The position numbers and the translations under genes are program-made. The notes under the pieces are model-generated. The model was given only the letters and a program-made list of their open reading frames with translations, was not told the origin of the DNA and did not search any database. 64,000 nucleotides of DNA from Porphyromonadaceae bacterium UBA2751. GTDB taxonomy: Bacteria > Bacteroidota > Bacteroidia > Bacteroidales > Muribaculaceae. Positions 26,300 to 36,266 of this stretch are shown in pieces; within the stretch, counting starts at the first letter, position 1, and each line of letters begins with the position of its first letter. The stretch is taken from contig DEJJ01000028.1 of NCBI GenBank assembly GCA_002353285.1, positions 1-64,000 on the forward strand, given 5' to 3'.

Positions 26300-27331
26300 G
26301 TGAACACGAGAAGTGAAAATATTATAAAGCCACTTGGCAGTTGGCGTGGCATTTTTGCCTTGTGCATAGTGTGCTTTCACTTTGGGATGCATGAGTTTGA
26401 CGAGATGGCCTATTCAGGTGTCACCTTCTTTTTCATGCTAAGCGGATTTCTTGTCACTTATCATCGCAGCACATTACTGAGCGTCAAGCGTTTCTACAAG
26501 CGGCGCCTACTGCGCATTTTCCCGCTCCACTTGCTCGTGCTTGCTGCAATGATTGTTCTCGACCTTGCAATAATGCGCAAGTTCCACTACGGGTGGGACC
26601 TGCCGCTTCATGTGGCATTGCTCCAATCGTGGATACCAAATGAGCAAGTGTTCTATAACTACAGCATTCATTCCTGGTTCTTGAGCTCCCTATTACCATG
26701 CATCGCTGCCACACCGCTGTTACTCAAAATCATTGAGAGGGTCAGTCACAAGTTGTCATGGGGCATCGCCATTGCTGCGTGTGTGGCCATTGTAGCAATC
26801 AACCTCGTAGCTAATGAGCACTGGCACAGCTACATTCATGTGTGCCCACTCACTCGACTGGCCGACTACTACTTGGGAATGTTGTTAGGTGCATCGATGA
26901 GAGAGCGTTCTAATTCGATAAAACTCTCAACAGCAACAGCAACCATCTTCGAAATTACCGTCCTTGCAATTTTTGCTACCTTAATTGCATTACATGCAAG
27001 CGGCAATGCCATTGCCATGCAAGTCGAACAGCAAGCACTGTGGTGGCTGCCCTTGGCATTGCTAATTGCCACAAGCACTGCACTCAATGGCCATGAAGGA
27101 CTCGTGGGCAAGCTATTGAGCCTGCGACCATTATTGTGGATAGGTGAGATCAGTTTCGAAATTTACATCATGCAGAAACTTGTCAACAACGTGTTCTGCT
27201 ACCTCTTGGCACCATTGTCGGGGCACTTTGGCGTCATGATTTATGATTACAGCTTTGCTTGCACGCTTCCACTACTCATCATCACAGCATGGGCCACACA
27301 CAACATTTTGTCAAAGATGACACAAAGATGA
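26300..27331 (+). CDS. Acyltransferase family 3 membrane protein
   Basis: The 343-residue protein starts with GTG and has about ten membrane segments. Family marks are SWRGIFALCIVCFHFGMH near the start with its conserved histidine, FFFMLSGFLVTYHR, and KRFYKRRLLRIFPLH. It probably adds acyl groups to an envelope sugar, possibly the product of the glycosyltransferase 41 bases upstream. No earlier ATG start in frame is available. Confidence 0.85.
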   Translation: MNTRSENIIKPLGSWRGIFALCIVCFHFGMHEFDEMAYSGVTFFFMLSGFLVTYHRSTLLSVKRFYKRRLLRIFPLHLLVLAAMIVLDLAIMRKFHYGWDLPLHVALLQSWIPNEQVFYNYSIHSWFLSSLLPCIAATPLLLKIIERVSHKLSWGIAIAACVAIVAINLVANEHWHSYIHVCPLTRLADYYLGMLLGASMRERSNSIKLSTATATIFEITVLAIFATLIALHASGNAIAMQVEQQALWWLPLALLIATSTALNGHEGLVGKLLSLRPLLWIGEISFEIYIMQKLVNNVFCYLLAPLSGHFGVMIYDYSFACTLPLLIITAWATHNILSKMTQR

Positions 27332-27350
27332 AAAATGCACTATTGAAAGC

Positions 27351-27370
27351 GCAAAAAGTACATTTTTTGC
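27351..27370. terminator. Weak inverted repeat after acyltransferase gene
   Basis: GCAAAAA (27351-27357) and TTTTTGC (27364-27370) form a small AT-rich stem with an A/T-run. It may end the upstream message or belong to the porT leader. Confidence 0.35.
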
Positions 27371-27405
27371 AATAAGAGTAAAAAAATTGCGTTATTAAAG
27401 TTATA

Positions 27406-28149
27406 ATGAGTATTTTCAATTCACGACATATTACATTGGTCGCAGTGTTATTGACGGCATTATGCGTTGTGGCTCAAGATAATGACAAAATCTTGAACCG
27501 CCAGTATGCCGACATGAAGCGCATTCACTATGGTTTCTCGGTGGGAGTAAATTTCCAGGACTTGAAAATCACCAACAATGGCTACATTAGCGAGGATGGG
27601 CAGGCATGGTTTGCTGAAATTCCAAACCATTCACCTGGATTTTGCGTGAATGTCCTGGCCGACCTCAGGTTGTCGAACCACTTCAACCTAAGGTTATCAC
27701 CAGGCATGTACTTTGGCAACAAAGTGGTGCGTTACTTCAACGCTAACGCCCCCGAAGACGCTCTGGACCCAACAATCAAGCAGCAGCGCCAAAACGTGAA
27801 AGCCACCTACATTGTGGTACCTCTCGACATCAAGTTCTCGGCTCGCCGCCATCACAACATCAGGCCTTACTTCACTGGTGGTGTGATGGGCATCTACGAC
27901 CTCAGCAAGGAGCGTCCTGAGCAGCTCCGAGTTAAGGATTTAGATGTGATGCTCACTGTGGGCATGGGATGCGACTTCTACCTGCCGTTCTTCAAACTGT
28001 GCCCTGAAATTAAATTTTGCTTCGGCTTGAAGAACCTTCTCGAGAAGAATCGCCCCGACTTGCAGGACAATCCTGCAATGGAAATCTTTACCAAGAGCGT
28101 GAGCAAGCTCAAGAACAACATGGTGGTGCTCACATTCTACTTTGAATAA
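27406..28149 (+). CDS. porT: Type IX secretion protein PorT-like outer-membrane barrel
   Basis: The 247-residue protein has a signal peptide (cleavage near VVAQ, residue 24) and a beta-barrel pattern: IHYGFSVGVNFQDLKI, LRLSPGMYFGNKVVRYF, and the terminal strand NNMVVLTFYFE ending in an aromatic, as for outer-membrane barrels. It matches PorT, which is needed for type IX secretion in Porphyromonas gingivalis. It is the first gene of the run porT-porP-gldK-L-M-N. No clear promoter was found upstream. Confidence 0.85.
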   Translation: MSIFNSRHITLVAVLLTALCVVAQDNDKILNRQYADMKRIHYGFSVGVNFQDLKITNNGYISEDGQAWFAEIPNHSPGFCVNVLADLRLSNHFNLRLSPGMYFGNKVVRYFNANAPEDALDPTIKQQRQNVKATYIVVPLDIKFSARRHHNIRPYFTGGVMGIYDLSKERPEQLRVKDLDVMLTVGMGCDFYLPFFKLCPEIKFCFGLKNLLEKNRPDLQDNPAMEIFTKSVSKLKNNMVVLTFYFE

Positions 28150-28160
28150 AAAATAGCTAT

Positions 28161-29144
28161 ATGAAATCATATATCAAGACATTGCTTATAATTGTTGCGG
28201 CAACGATAGGTGCAAGTGCCACTCACATGGCTCAAGCACAGATTGACGCACAACTGACGCAATATTGGGCACTACCATCCTACTACAATCCCAGTGCCAT
28301 TGGCAATGTCGACTTCATTCACATCACTGCTGGCAGCAAGTTGCAGTGGCTCGGAGTGAAGCATGCACCCATGAACTTCATGGCTATGGCCGACATGCCA
28401 TTCAAGTTCCTTGGCAAAAGATGGGGAACTGGACTCATGCTACAGCAGGAAAACGTGGGATTGTTCAGCTCACAGACTGTTGCCGCACAGCTGGCTTGGA
28501 AGAAGAAGATGCTGGGCGGATGGCTTAGTGTGGGTGTCCAAGTAGGACTTCTTAACCAAACGTTCAAGGGCGACAGCATTCGCGTGCCTGAAAACAACAA
28601 CTACCACACCAGTGCCGACGATGCTATACCAAAGGGCGTTGTCAACGGCAAAGCCTTTGACTTGGCTGCAGGTTTCATGTTCACGCACAAATGGTTCTGG
28701 ATTGCTGGTTCAGCAACCCACATCACCTCGCCCACCATCGACCTTAAAGCTGGCGAAAACGAGGAAGACTTGTACCAGTTCACCACTGGTAGGTATTTTT
28801 ATTTAATGGCTGGTAGCAATATTCCAATAAAAAACACGTTATTTGAAATACAGCCCTCGGTATTTGCTAAGACCGATACTAAGTTCTGGCAAGCCGAGGC
28901 TACATTGCGTGTGCGATACAACAAGTTCATCTCAGGGGGCTTTGCTTATCGCCACAAAGATGCTGTGAGCGCCATGATTGGAGCCGAGTTCAAGAATGTG
29001 TTCGTGGGCTATGCCTACGATTTCCCTATTTCATCAATGAACAAGGCCACTCACGGAAGCCACGAGCTGTTTTTGAACTATAACGTGAAGCTCAACATGG
29101 GCGAAGTCAACAAGAATAAACACAAGAGTATTCGCATCATGTAA
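28161..29144 (+). CDS. porP: PorP/SprF family type IX secretion membrane protein
   Basis: The 327-residue protein has a signal peptide (cut near AQAQ, residue 27) and the family opening QIDAQLTQYWALPSYYNPSA, with many outer-membrane barrel strands after it. PorP/SprF proteins work with the PorK-L-M-N complex of the type IX machine and may tie it to the outer membrane. The gene follows porT by 11 bases and precedes gldK by 68. Confidence 0.92.
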   Translation: MKSYIKTLLIIVAATIGASATHMAQAQIDAQLTQYWALPSYYNPSAIGNVDFIHITAGSKLQWLGVKHAPMNFMAMADMPFKFLGKRWGTGLMLQQENVGLFSSQTVAAQLAWKKKMLGGWLSVGVQVGLLNQTFKGDSIRVPENNNYHTSADDAIPKGVVNGKAFDLAAGFMFTHKWFWIAGSATHITSPTIDLKAGENEEDLYQFTTGRYFYLMAGSNIPIKNTLFEIQPSVFAKTDTKFWQAEATLRVRYNKFISGGFAYRHKDAVSAMIGAEFKNVFVGYAYDFPISSMNKATHGSHELFLNYNVKLNMGEVNKNKHKSIRIM

Positions 29145-29212
29145 CGAGTTTTTAAAGAACACGATAATTAAAGATAACACACACTAAACAAGATAACATA
29201 TTCTAGAGTATA

Positions 29213-30658
29213 ATGAAAAAGTTATTGATTTTTCTTTTAGCAACTATCGCTTTAGCTTCTTGCAGTGGCATCCGCAAGTCAATCAACAGCGGCGGCGGAG
29301 AAGTTACTGGCGTGGGAGCAGTCACCTACTCCGAGCCTACACCCTATGGCATGGTGCTCATCGACTGTGGTTCAATGAAGGAAGGCCCAGCTCAGCGCGA
29401 CTCGCTGTGGGGCATCGACTCCACCGCACGTGGTGTGAGCGTCGACGCCTTCTGGATGGATGAGAACGAGGTCACCAACAGCAAGTACAAGCAGTTTGTG
29501 TACTGGGTGCGCGACTCCATCATCCGTGAGCGACTCGCCGACCCCGCCTATGGAGGCAACGAGGAGTTTAAAATCGAGGAAGACAAGGATGGCAACCCCA
29601 TCACTCCCCACCTCAACTGGAACCGCAACATTCCCTGGAAGAACCCCAGCGAGGACGAGGAGAGAGCCATCGAGAGTGTTTATCGCATTAACCCAATCAC
29701 TGGCAAGAAGGAGCTTGATCCAAGGCAAATGAACTATCGCTATGAGATCTACAACCTCACCGAGGCCGCCAAGCGTCGCAACCGCTTCGACCCTGCCACC
29801 CGCGACTACAACACCGACCATGCTATTCCCACCACTAACCCCACCATAAGCAAGGACACAGCATTTGTCGACGACGATGGACGCATCATTCGTCAAACTA
29901 TCACTCGACCATTGCAGAGCGAGTTTGACTTTGTCAACACTTATATCGTCAACATTTTCCCCGACACCACATGCTGGATCAACGACTTCGAGAACAGCTA
30001 CAATGAGCCCTACGTGCGCATGTATTTCGCCAATGGCAACTACAACAGCCACCCCGTTGTGGGTGTAAGCTGGGAGCAGGCCAATGCCTTCTGCCACTGG
30101 CGCACTGAGTTCCTCAAGAAATCGCTGGGCAAGGATGGTGTTTACATTGAGCCATTCCGCTTGCCCACCGAGGCCGAGTGGGAGTTTGCTGCTCGTGCAG
30201 GCAAGAACGAGAACATATACCCGTGGGATGGAGCCATACCGCTAACTGAGGACGAAGGGTGCTTCTATGCCAACTTTAAGCCTAACGAAGGCAACTACGT
30301 GAGAGATGGAAGCATCATAACGTCGGCCGTTGGCACCTATGAGCCCAACGACAACGGCCTATTCGACATGGCTGGTAACGTGAGTGAATGGACATCAACG
30401 AGCTACACCGAGAGCATTGACCTGATGACCAACGACCTCAACCCCGAGTATCGTTACAACGTGGCAAAGGAAGACCCCTATAAGATGTCGCGCAAGATTG
30501 TGAGGGGAGGCTCGTGGAAAGATGTGGCTCACAACATCCGCAGCGACATTCGCATGTGGGAATACCAAAACGAGCAACGCTCCTACATTGGTTTCCGCTG
30601 CGTGCGCACCAAGGTGGGCTTCACCAAGTCGAAACGCAAAAACAACTGCTGCGACTAA
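29213..30658 (+). CDS. gldK: Gliding/type IX secretion lipoprotein GldK (PorK)
   Basis: The 481-residue lipoprotein has lipobox LASC (C17) and a formylglycine-generating-enzyme-like (FGE-sulfatase) domain, seen in FWMDENEVTNSKYKQFVYWV, NYNSHPVVGVSWEQANAFCHW, RLPTEAEWEFAARAG, FDMAGNVSEWTS and RGGSWKD. In the type IX system PorK forms, with PorN, the large periplasmic ring on the outer membrane. The FGE fold in this family is structural and not known to be catalytic. Confidence 0.96.
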   Translation: MKKLLIFLLATIALASCSGIRKSINSGGGEVTGVGAVTYSEPTPYGMVLIDCGSMKEGPAQRDSLWGIDSTARGVSVDAFWMDENEVTNSKYKQFVYWVRDSIIRERLADPAYGGNEEFKIEEDKDGNPITPHLNWNRNIPWKNPSEDEERAIESVYRINPITGKKELDPRQMNYRYEIYNLTEAAKRRNRFDPATRDYNTDHAIPTTNPTISKDTAFVDDDGRIIRQTITRPLQSEFDFVNTYIVNIFPDTTCWINDFENSYNEPYVRMYFANGNYNSHPVVGVSWEQANAFCHWRTEFLKKSLGKDGVYIEPFRLPTEAEWEFAARAGKNENIYPWDGAIPLTEDEGCFYANFKPNEGNYVRDGSIITSAVGTYEPNDNGLFDMAGNVSEWTSTSYTESIDLMTNDLNPEYRYNVAKEDPYKMSRKIVRGGSWKDVAHNIRSDIRMWEYQNEQRSYIGFRCVRTKVGFTKSKRKNNCCD

Positions 30659-30712
30659 CACATTATTTACTCGACTAATACATTCTTTTCAACTTTAACA
30701 TAGCAACATAAC

Positions 30713-31882
30713 ATGGCTACTGATATTGACACCAAGAAAAGGACAAAAATACAGCGCAAGAGAAAAAGGCAGATGGTAACTCAGCGCTTTTTCAACTTTG
30801 CCTATAGTATAGGTGCTGCGATCGTTATCTGGGGTGCATTATTCAAGATTCTGCACTTGCCCATGGGTAACTTGCTGCTCACCATCGGTATGGGTACTGA
30901 GGTACTAATGTTTATCATCACTGCCTTTGAGCGTCCCGAGAAAGAGTATCACTGGGAAGACGTGTTCCCAATTCTCGACACAGGCGACCCCGATGACCGC
31001 CCACAAGTGCTTAATGGCACACAACCTGCCCAGGTGACTATCAATGGCGACATCACTGCCGCAGCAAGTGATGATGCCGACGGCGACAGTGGCGTCCCAC
31101 CAATTCCTGGTCAGGAAGGCGCACAGCAAGTAACCATTTCATCGTTGCCAGCATCGATAGGTGGAGCAACAGTGGTTGCCAGTCCCGAAGTGGCTGCAAC
31201 TATCGCTGCCATGAGCCAGCAAGAGGTGAAAGCTGTGATGGGATTGCCACAAGGCCTTGAGCTCAGTGAGGAAGAGACCAAGTCGCTAAGCGAGAGCATT
31301 GCCAAGATGAACAATGCCAGCGACCAACTCTCGAAAATGGCCGAACTCACCGATGCCACACAGCAATACCTGAGCCAGATGTCGGCAATCAGTGAGCAGA
31401 TGAAGCAGCTCAGTGAGACAACCAATGCACTCAACAACGTGCAACAGACACTACTCACAAGCTATCAGGCTATCACCAGCAATAGTGAGAGCATCACCAA
31501 TAACACTACTGGATACATCGAGCAGATGGAGGCCCTCAACCGCAATGTGGGTGGCCTTAACACCATCTATGAGATTCAACTCAAAAGCATCTCATCACAG
31601 CTTGAGAGCATTGATCGTGTGAACCGTGGCCTCAAGGACATTCGTGACATGTATGAGAAATCGGCAGCCGAGAGCGCTCACTACTGCGACGAGACCGAGA
31701 AGATGGCTCGATACATGAAGCAGCTCAACAGCGTTTACGAGAAAATGATTAAGGCTATGACCGTTAACATGTACAATCCCATGGCGGGTAACATGATGGC
31801 CGGCATGAACAGCGACAACGCTCCTGCCGACGATTCCTACACCGACATCGCCAATGCTACAGGCAACGATTATAGCGAGTAA
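30713..31882 (+). CDS. gldL: Type IX secretion motor protein GldL (PorL)
   Basis: The 389-residue protein has two membrane helices near residues 27-44 and 50-69 (FAYSIGAAIVIWGALFKILH, then LLLTIGMGTEVLMFII, with the conserved glutamate inside the second) and a long cytoplasmic tail with coiled-coil regions (about 180-345). GldL and GldM form the inner-membrane motor that uses the proton gradient to drive type IX secretion. The glutamate in the second helix is the expected proton-path residue. Confidence 0.95.
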   Translation: MATDIDTKKRTKIQRKRKRQMVTQRFFNFAYSIGAAIVIWGALFKILHLPMGNLLLTIGMGTEVLMFIITAFERPEKEYHWEDVFPILDTGDPDDRPQVLNGTQPAQVTINGDITAAASDDADGDSGVPPIPGQEGAQQVTISSLPASIGGATVVASPEVAATIAAMSQQEVKAVMGLPQGLELSEEETKSLSESIAKMNNASDQLSKMAELTDATQQYLSQMSAISEQMKQLSETTNALNNVQQTLLTSYQAITSNSESITNNTTGYIEQMEALNRNVGGLNTIYEIQLKSISSQLESIDRVNRGLKDIRDMYEKSAAESAHYCDETEKMARYMKQLNSVYEKMIKAMTVNMYNPMAGNMMAGMNSDNAPADDSYTDIANATGNDYSE

Positions 31883-31931
31883 TTACTGAATCATTCATTA
31901 TACACACAATCACATTATCCTAAATTAAGTA

Positions 31932-33545
31932 ATGGCAGCTGGAAAAAATCAGTCACTGGCGAAAATGTCGCCACGTCAGAAGATGATAAACCTCATGTAT
32001 ATCGTCTTGACGGCCATGCTTGCGCTCAACGTTTCCAACGATGTGCTCAATGGATTCAGTCAGGTGGAAGAAGGATTGACGCGATCCAACAACACAATCA
32101 CATCGCGCAACATGCTGATGATGAACAAACTCCAGGACTTCTATAACTCCAATCCCGAACGTGGAGAGCAAATTTTCAACAATGGCAATGAAATCAGGAG
32201 AGCCGCCGATGACCTATTCTTCTACATCGATAGCCTTAAACTCTTGATAGTGAAAGAAGCCGACGGTCCAGAGGGCACACTTGCCAACATTAAGAACCGA
32301 GACAATGTGGACGCGCCTAACACCGTGATGCTATCGCACGAAACACATCATGGCACCGACCTGCGACTGAGAATCACAAGCTATAAAGACTTCCTGCTCA
32401 GGTACATTGATGACCCCGATAAGCGCAAGAACATCGAATCTTCGCTCTCGACCGAGCCCTATAAACTAAAGGACGACATCAATGATGCCAAGACCTGGGA
32501 AGAATCGCTCTTCCAGAGCATGCCCACCATTGCAGCCATCACACTGCTCACTAAGTTGCAGAACGATGTGAGATATGCCGAGGGTGAGGCTCTAAGGCAC
32601 CTGCTCACACTCACCAACATCAGCCCCGAGGAGCTCGAAGACCTCGAGACTGCCGACGTGAGCAAGATTAAGGTAAACTGGATTAACGCTTTCGTCATCC
32701 CACAGTCAAGAGTGGTGATGCGTGGTTCAAGATACAAGGCTCAGATTGTGCTCGCAGCTATCGACTCCACTCAGCGACCTGCAGTCTATGTCAATGGAGC
32801 TCGATTGAGTAGCCGCGACGGCACCTACGAGGTGGGAACAAGCCAGTCGGGCGTTGTTAACTACTCGGGATACATTGAAGTAGTGGGACGCGATGGTCAG
32901 GTAATCAAGCGCGACTTCAAGTCAAGCTACACCGTTATCGACCCAGTGGCAACAGTGAGTGCCATGATGATGAATGTGTTCTACACCGGCATCGACAATC
33001 CAGTGGCAATATCAGTTCCTGGCATTGGCGACGGCACCGTGAGCGCATCGATGACCAATGGCACACTCACCAAGAGTGGCGACCACTGGGTGGCAAGACC
33101 TGCACAAGTGGGAGCCGACTGTGTAATCACCGTGTCGGTTGAAATAGATGGTGTGAGGACCAATGTGGGTTCTTCCACATTCAAGGCTCGCAAGCTACCC
33201 GACCCAACACCCTACATCAATCTTGGACAAGACAACCGCTACAAGGGTGGCAAACCTATTGCTAAGAGCACTCTCATGGGCATCAACACACTGCATGCCG
33301 CCATCGATGACGGTCTGCTCGACATCGAGTTCCAAGTGCTCAGCTTCGAGACTATCAAGATGGGCACCATGGGAATGGGCGAAGCTTTGACCGAGATCTC
33401 GGCAGGCAACAACTTCTCGGAGCGCCAGAAGGCAAGCTTCAAGCGTATGCGCCGTGGCGAGCGATTCTTCATCTCTCGAATCAAGGCAAAAGGCCCCGAC
33501 GGCGTAACCCGCGACATCTCACCCATGGAGGTTATAGTCAATTAA
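31932..33545 (+). CDS. gldM: Type IX secretion motor protein GldM (PorM)
   Basis: The 537-residue protein starts with a short cytoplasmic piece and one membrane helix (MINLMYIVLTAMLALNVSND, about 18-37) whose neighbour RQKMINLMY is highly conserved in GldM. The periplasmic part is divided into four domains in known structures and is long enough for them here. It spans the periplasm and passes motor motion from GldL to the GldK-GldN ring. Confidence 0.96.
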   Translation: MAAGKNQSLAKMSPRQKMINLMYIVLTAMLALNVSNDVLNGFSQVEEGLTRSNNTITSRNMLMMNKLQDFYNSNPERGEQIFNNGNEIRRAADDLFFYIDSLKLLIVKEADGPEGTLANIKNRDNVDAPNTVMLSHETHHGTDLRLRITSYKDFLLRYIDDPDKRKNIESSLSTEPYKLKDDINDAKTWEESLFQSMPTIAAITLLTKLQNDVRYAEGEALRHLLTLTNISPEELEDLETADVSKIKVNWINAFVIPQSRVVMRGSRYKAQIVLAAIDSTQRPAVYVNGARLSSRDGTYEVGTSQSGVVNYSGYIEVVGRDGQVIKRDFKSSYTVIDPVATVSAMMMNVFYTGIDNPVAISVPGIGDGTVSASMTNGTLTKSGDHWVARPAQVGADCVITVSVEIDGVRTNVGSSTFKARKLPDPTPYINLGQDNRYKGGKPIAKSTLMGINTLHAAIDDGLLDIEFQVLSFETIKMGTMGMGEALTEISAGNNFSERQKASFKRMRRGERFFISRIKAKGPDGVTRDISPMEVIVN

Positions 33546-33589
33546 TATTTCATTGTAAACAGTATTGTCACATCACATAAATTCATAAT

Positions 33590-34735
33590 ATGAAATACTT
33601 GAAATTCATAGTTTTGACATTAATTCTTGCTTTCACAGCAGCTGGAGCAAGTGCCCAGGTTGTTAAAAGAGACGGCAAGGACCGCAAGGACAAGAAAGAA
33701 GACAGCTCGATAAAAGTCTCGGGCAGGCAGCAGGCCTTCTTTGAGCAATCGGAGCCCAGCGAGGCCGACCTGCAATGGACTAAAACCGTGTATCGAGTGC
33801 TCGACCTCACCAAGGGCAAGAACCCTGCCCTTTACTATCCCGATGAGCCCAATGAAGATGGTCAGAACCTCTTCTTCATTGTCATGCGGCTGCTGGCAGG
33901 CAACAAAATCTCGGCCTACGAATATCTCGATGGACGAGAGATGTTTACCGACGAGTATAAAATCAAGGTTAGTGACTTGCTCGACCGCTTCCACATCCTC
34001 TTCACTGAGCCCAAAGGAAGCAGCGAGAAGAACCCAATCTACGAGATTGACGACTCTGACATCCCAGGTAATGAGATTCTGAGCTACTACATCATCGAGA
34101 AGTGGTCATTCGACACCCGCTCTAACAAGATGCGCTCGCGTGTTGACGCCCTGTGCCCAGTGCTTCACCGCATGGATGAGTACGGCGGCATCCTCAAGTT
34201 CCCCATGTTCTGGGTTAAGCTCAACGACATCAGACCTTACATTGCTCAGCAATTCGTCTTCACCGACGACGACAACAACCTCATGCGCTATAATCTCGAC
34301 GACTTCTTCAAGCTGAAGATGTACTCAGGCGACATCTACAAGGTGAAGAACATGCAGAACAAGTCACTAATGCAGCTCTATCCCGACTCGGTTTCGTTAG
34401 CCCATGCACGCGACAGCATCGAGGAGCGCCTGCACCGCTTCGACAAGAACCTGTGGGCACCTTCTCGCCAGGAACTGCAAGCTCAAGCCGAGGCCAAGCG
34501 CAAGCTTGAGGCCGAGAAAAACGGTGAGACCCTTGAGGAAGGCGATGCACAAGCAGATGCCGACAAGGATGCTAATAAAGATGAAGAGAAGAAGAGCGTG
34601 CGTAGCACCAAGCGCGGCAACAAGAACGACAAGGGCTCGAGCAAGAAGCAACAAGCCAAGAAAAAGCAACAAAAGTCGAAGGAGGTGAAAAGTAGCCAGA
34701 GCGCAACCCGCTCAGTGCGTAACCGCAAGCGCTAA
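33590..34735 (+). CDS. gldN: Type IX secretion protein GldN (PorN)
   Basis: The 381-residue protein has a signal peptide (cut near ASAQ, residue 23) and the GldN core (WTKTVYRVLDLTKGKNPALYYPDE, FFIVMRLLAGNKISAYEY). The last 90 residues are rich in Lys, Glu and Ala, with a basic end (SATRSVRNRKR), an extension that varies between species. GldN joins GldK in the periplasmic ring. It is the last gene of the operon and is followed by a strong terminator. Confidence 0.95.
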   Translation: MKYLKFIVLTLILAFTAAGASAQVVKRDGKDRKDKKEDSSIKVSGRQQAFFEQSEPSEADLQWTKTVYRVLDLTKGKNPALYYPDEPNEDGQNLFFIVMRLLAGNKISAYEYLDGREMFTDEYKIKVSDLLDRFHILFTEPKGSSEKNPIYEIDDSDIPGNEILSYYIIEKWSFDTRSNKMRSRVDALCPVLHRMDEYGGILKFPMFWVKLNDIRPYIAQQFVFTDDDNNLMRYNLDDFFKLKMYSGDIYKVKNMQNKSLMQLYPDSVSLAHARDSIEERLHRFDKNLWAPSRQELQAQAEAKRKLEAEKNGETLEEGDAQADADKDANKDEEKKSVRSTKRGNKNDKGSSKKQQAKKKQQKSKEVKSSQSATRSVRNRKR

Positions 34736-34761
34736 GGTTCCCCCCTACTTCACAAGACATC

Positions 34762-34806
34762 AATCACGCAATTCCTCATAAAGAGAGAGTTGCGTGATTC
34801 TTTTTC
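34762..34806 (+). terminator. Terminator of type IX secretion operon
   Basis: AATCACGCAA (34762-34771) pairs with TTGCGTGATT (34790-34799), and a T-run follows (34801-34805). It stands between gldN and the convergent menA. Confidence 0.88.
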
Positions 34807-34830
34807 ATCCCAGCAAGTAGCTGGCGCAGA

Positions 34831-35724
34831 TCACAGCACAAAGAACAAGAGCATCAGCACTGTGAAGATGAGCATATTGCGAGCAGTGGCACCCAGGAGC
34901 GGGTTAAGGGCTGCTCCAGTGAGGCGGTTGAGCTTTATCCATGTGATAGTGTGAAGCACAAGGTAAAGTGCTGGCACAACATAGGTCCACAGCGACATGC
35001 TGCCATTAATGTAAATCATTAACCACAATGGAGATAGCATAGCAATTGCCATGTAACCATTAAAGAGATAGGCGGCAGCAGCCAGCTTCCTGCCAAAAAT
35101 CACCACTGCTGTGCGCTTTCCAGCCTCAATGTCGTCGTCCATGTCGCGGTAGTTGTTCACAAGCAGCACGTTAACCCCCATAAAACCAATGGTAATTCCG
35201 CCAAGCACTGCAAGAGCATCCATGCGGCCTGCTATAACATAGTAACTGAAAATCACTGGCACGAGGCCATAAAACAAGAACACCGTGATCTCTCCAAGCC
35301 CATGATAAGACAATGGGAAAGGACCAGTGCTATAAGCAAGCGCAAACACAGCAATTGCTATGCCCACAGGAATCATTTGCCAGCCACCATAAGGGATTAA
35401 GCCGCATCCCACCAGGCAGGCAACAGCGAGAGTAATGTAGGTCACATTGCGCAACGTAGCAGGCTTGATATCACCCTCGGTCACGCCACGACGCGGTCCC
35501 ACCCGCCCTTTCTTGTCGGCCCCACGCTTGTAGTCGTAATATTCATTGGCGAGGTTGGACACCACTTGCGCCATCAATGCGAAAACAATGCACAACACCG
35601 ATGGCACCCACTTGAAATGATGTTGCCACACTGCAATTCCTATTGCCATGAGCACACCACTCAACGACACAGGCAATGTGCGAAGCCTTATTGCCTCTAT
35701 CCAAATCTTGACTTGCTTGTTCAT
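34831..35724 (-). CDS. menA: 1,4-dihydroxy-2-naphthoate polyprenyltransferase
   Basis: The 297-residue membrane enzyme attaches the prenyl chain to DHNA, giving demethylmenaquinone. It has about eight or nine membrane helices, the prenyl-diphosphate motif NLANEYYDYKRGADKKGRVG (about 57-76) and the second acidic motif NNYRDMDDDIEAGKRT (about 190-205). The RxxTLPVS start of the UbiA family is present (IRLRTLPVSLSGV). Menaquinone is the usual quinone of Bacteroidales. Confidence 0.95.
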   Translation of the reverse strand: MNKQVKIWIEAIRLRTLPVSLSGVLMAIGIAVWQHHFKWVPSVLCIVFALMAQVVSNLANEYYDYKRGADKKGRVGPRRGVTEGDIKPATLRNVTYITLAVACLVGCGLIPYGGWQMIPVGIAIAVFALAYSTGPFPLSYHGLGEITVFLFYGLVPVIFSYYVIAGRMDALAVLGGITIGFMGVNVLLVNNYRDMDDDIEAGKRTAVVIFGRKLAAAAYLFNGYMAIAMLSPLWLMIYINGSMSLWTYVVPALYLVLHTITWIKLNRLTGAALNPLLGATARNMLIFTVLMLLFFVL

Positions 35725-35743
35725 GCTTTTATTTCAAGACTAA

Positions 35744-36235
35744 TCACATTCTTTTAAGCACCCAGGCACGTGGCGAGAGCACCTTAATCTTCATATACTT
35801 CTCAGGATTCTTGACAAATGCCGCTGCTGGGCCAATGTCGTCATATCCCTCGACCACCACGCAGTAGAGTTTCTTGGCCGAGATGTACACCACATACGAT
35901 CCATGGCCCTGACTGCGCAGTCGGTCACGAAGGCTTTGAGCGTTGAACTTCTGCTTGAACTCGGCCACCACCACGTTATATTCCTTTATCATATCGGGCT
36001 TATCATCGATAATATTGAAATAATTGCGCATCAAGCGTAGACTATCGCCATCAACCACATAGTTGGCTTTCTTGCGATTCTCAAGGTCTTGAACGTACAT
36101 TGCGCCCTTCTCGCCTGTGCGACTGGCCTCGACAGCCTTGTCATAGCTTTCCTTGTAATTAGCCTCGGTGGAGTGGCATCCAGCCATAGCAGCCACCACC
36201 CCTATAAGCAACAATATGTTATTTATCTTTCTCAT
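35744..36235 (-). CDS. SPOR-like lipoprotein
   Basis: The 163-residue protein has lipobox MAGC (C20). The second half (EYNVVVAEFKQKFNAQSLRDRLRSQGHGSYVVYISAKKLYCVVVEGYDD) looks like a SPOR domain, which binds peptidoglycan stripped of peptide stems. The N-terminal half is helical and charged. The protein may sit in the envelope near division sites, but this is an inference from the domain. It is 31 bases downstream of the phosphodiesterase gene. Confidence 0.7.
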   Translation of the reverse strand: MRKINNILLLIGVVAAMAGCHSTEANYKESYDKAVEASRTGEKGAMYVQDLENRKKANYVVDGDSLRLMRNYFNIIDDKPDMIKEYNVVVAEFKQKFNAQSLRDRLRSQGHGSYVVYISAKKLYCVVVEGYDDIGPAAAFVKNPEKYMKIKVLSPRAWVLKRM

Positions 36236-36266
36236 GTCAAGTATTATTTAATTGTGATAAACTGGT

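Noticed and set aside
29372..30097. 241-codon minus-strand frame over gldK
   Set aside because: It is a shadow of gldK, which has a lipobox and FGE domain motifs.
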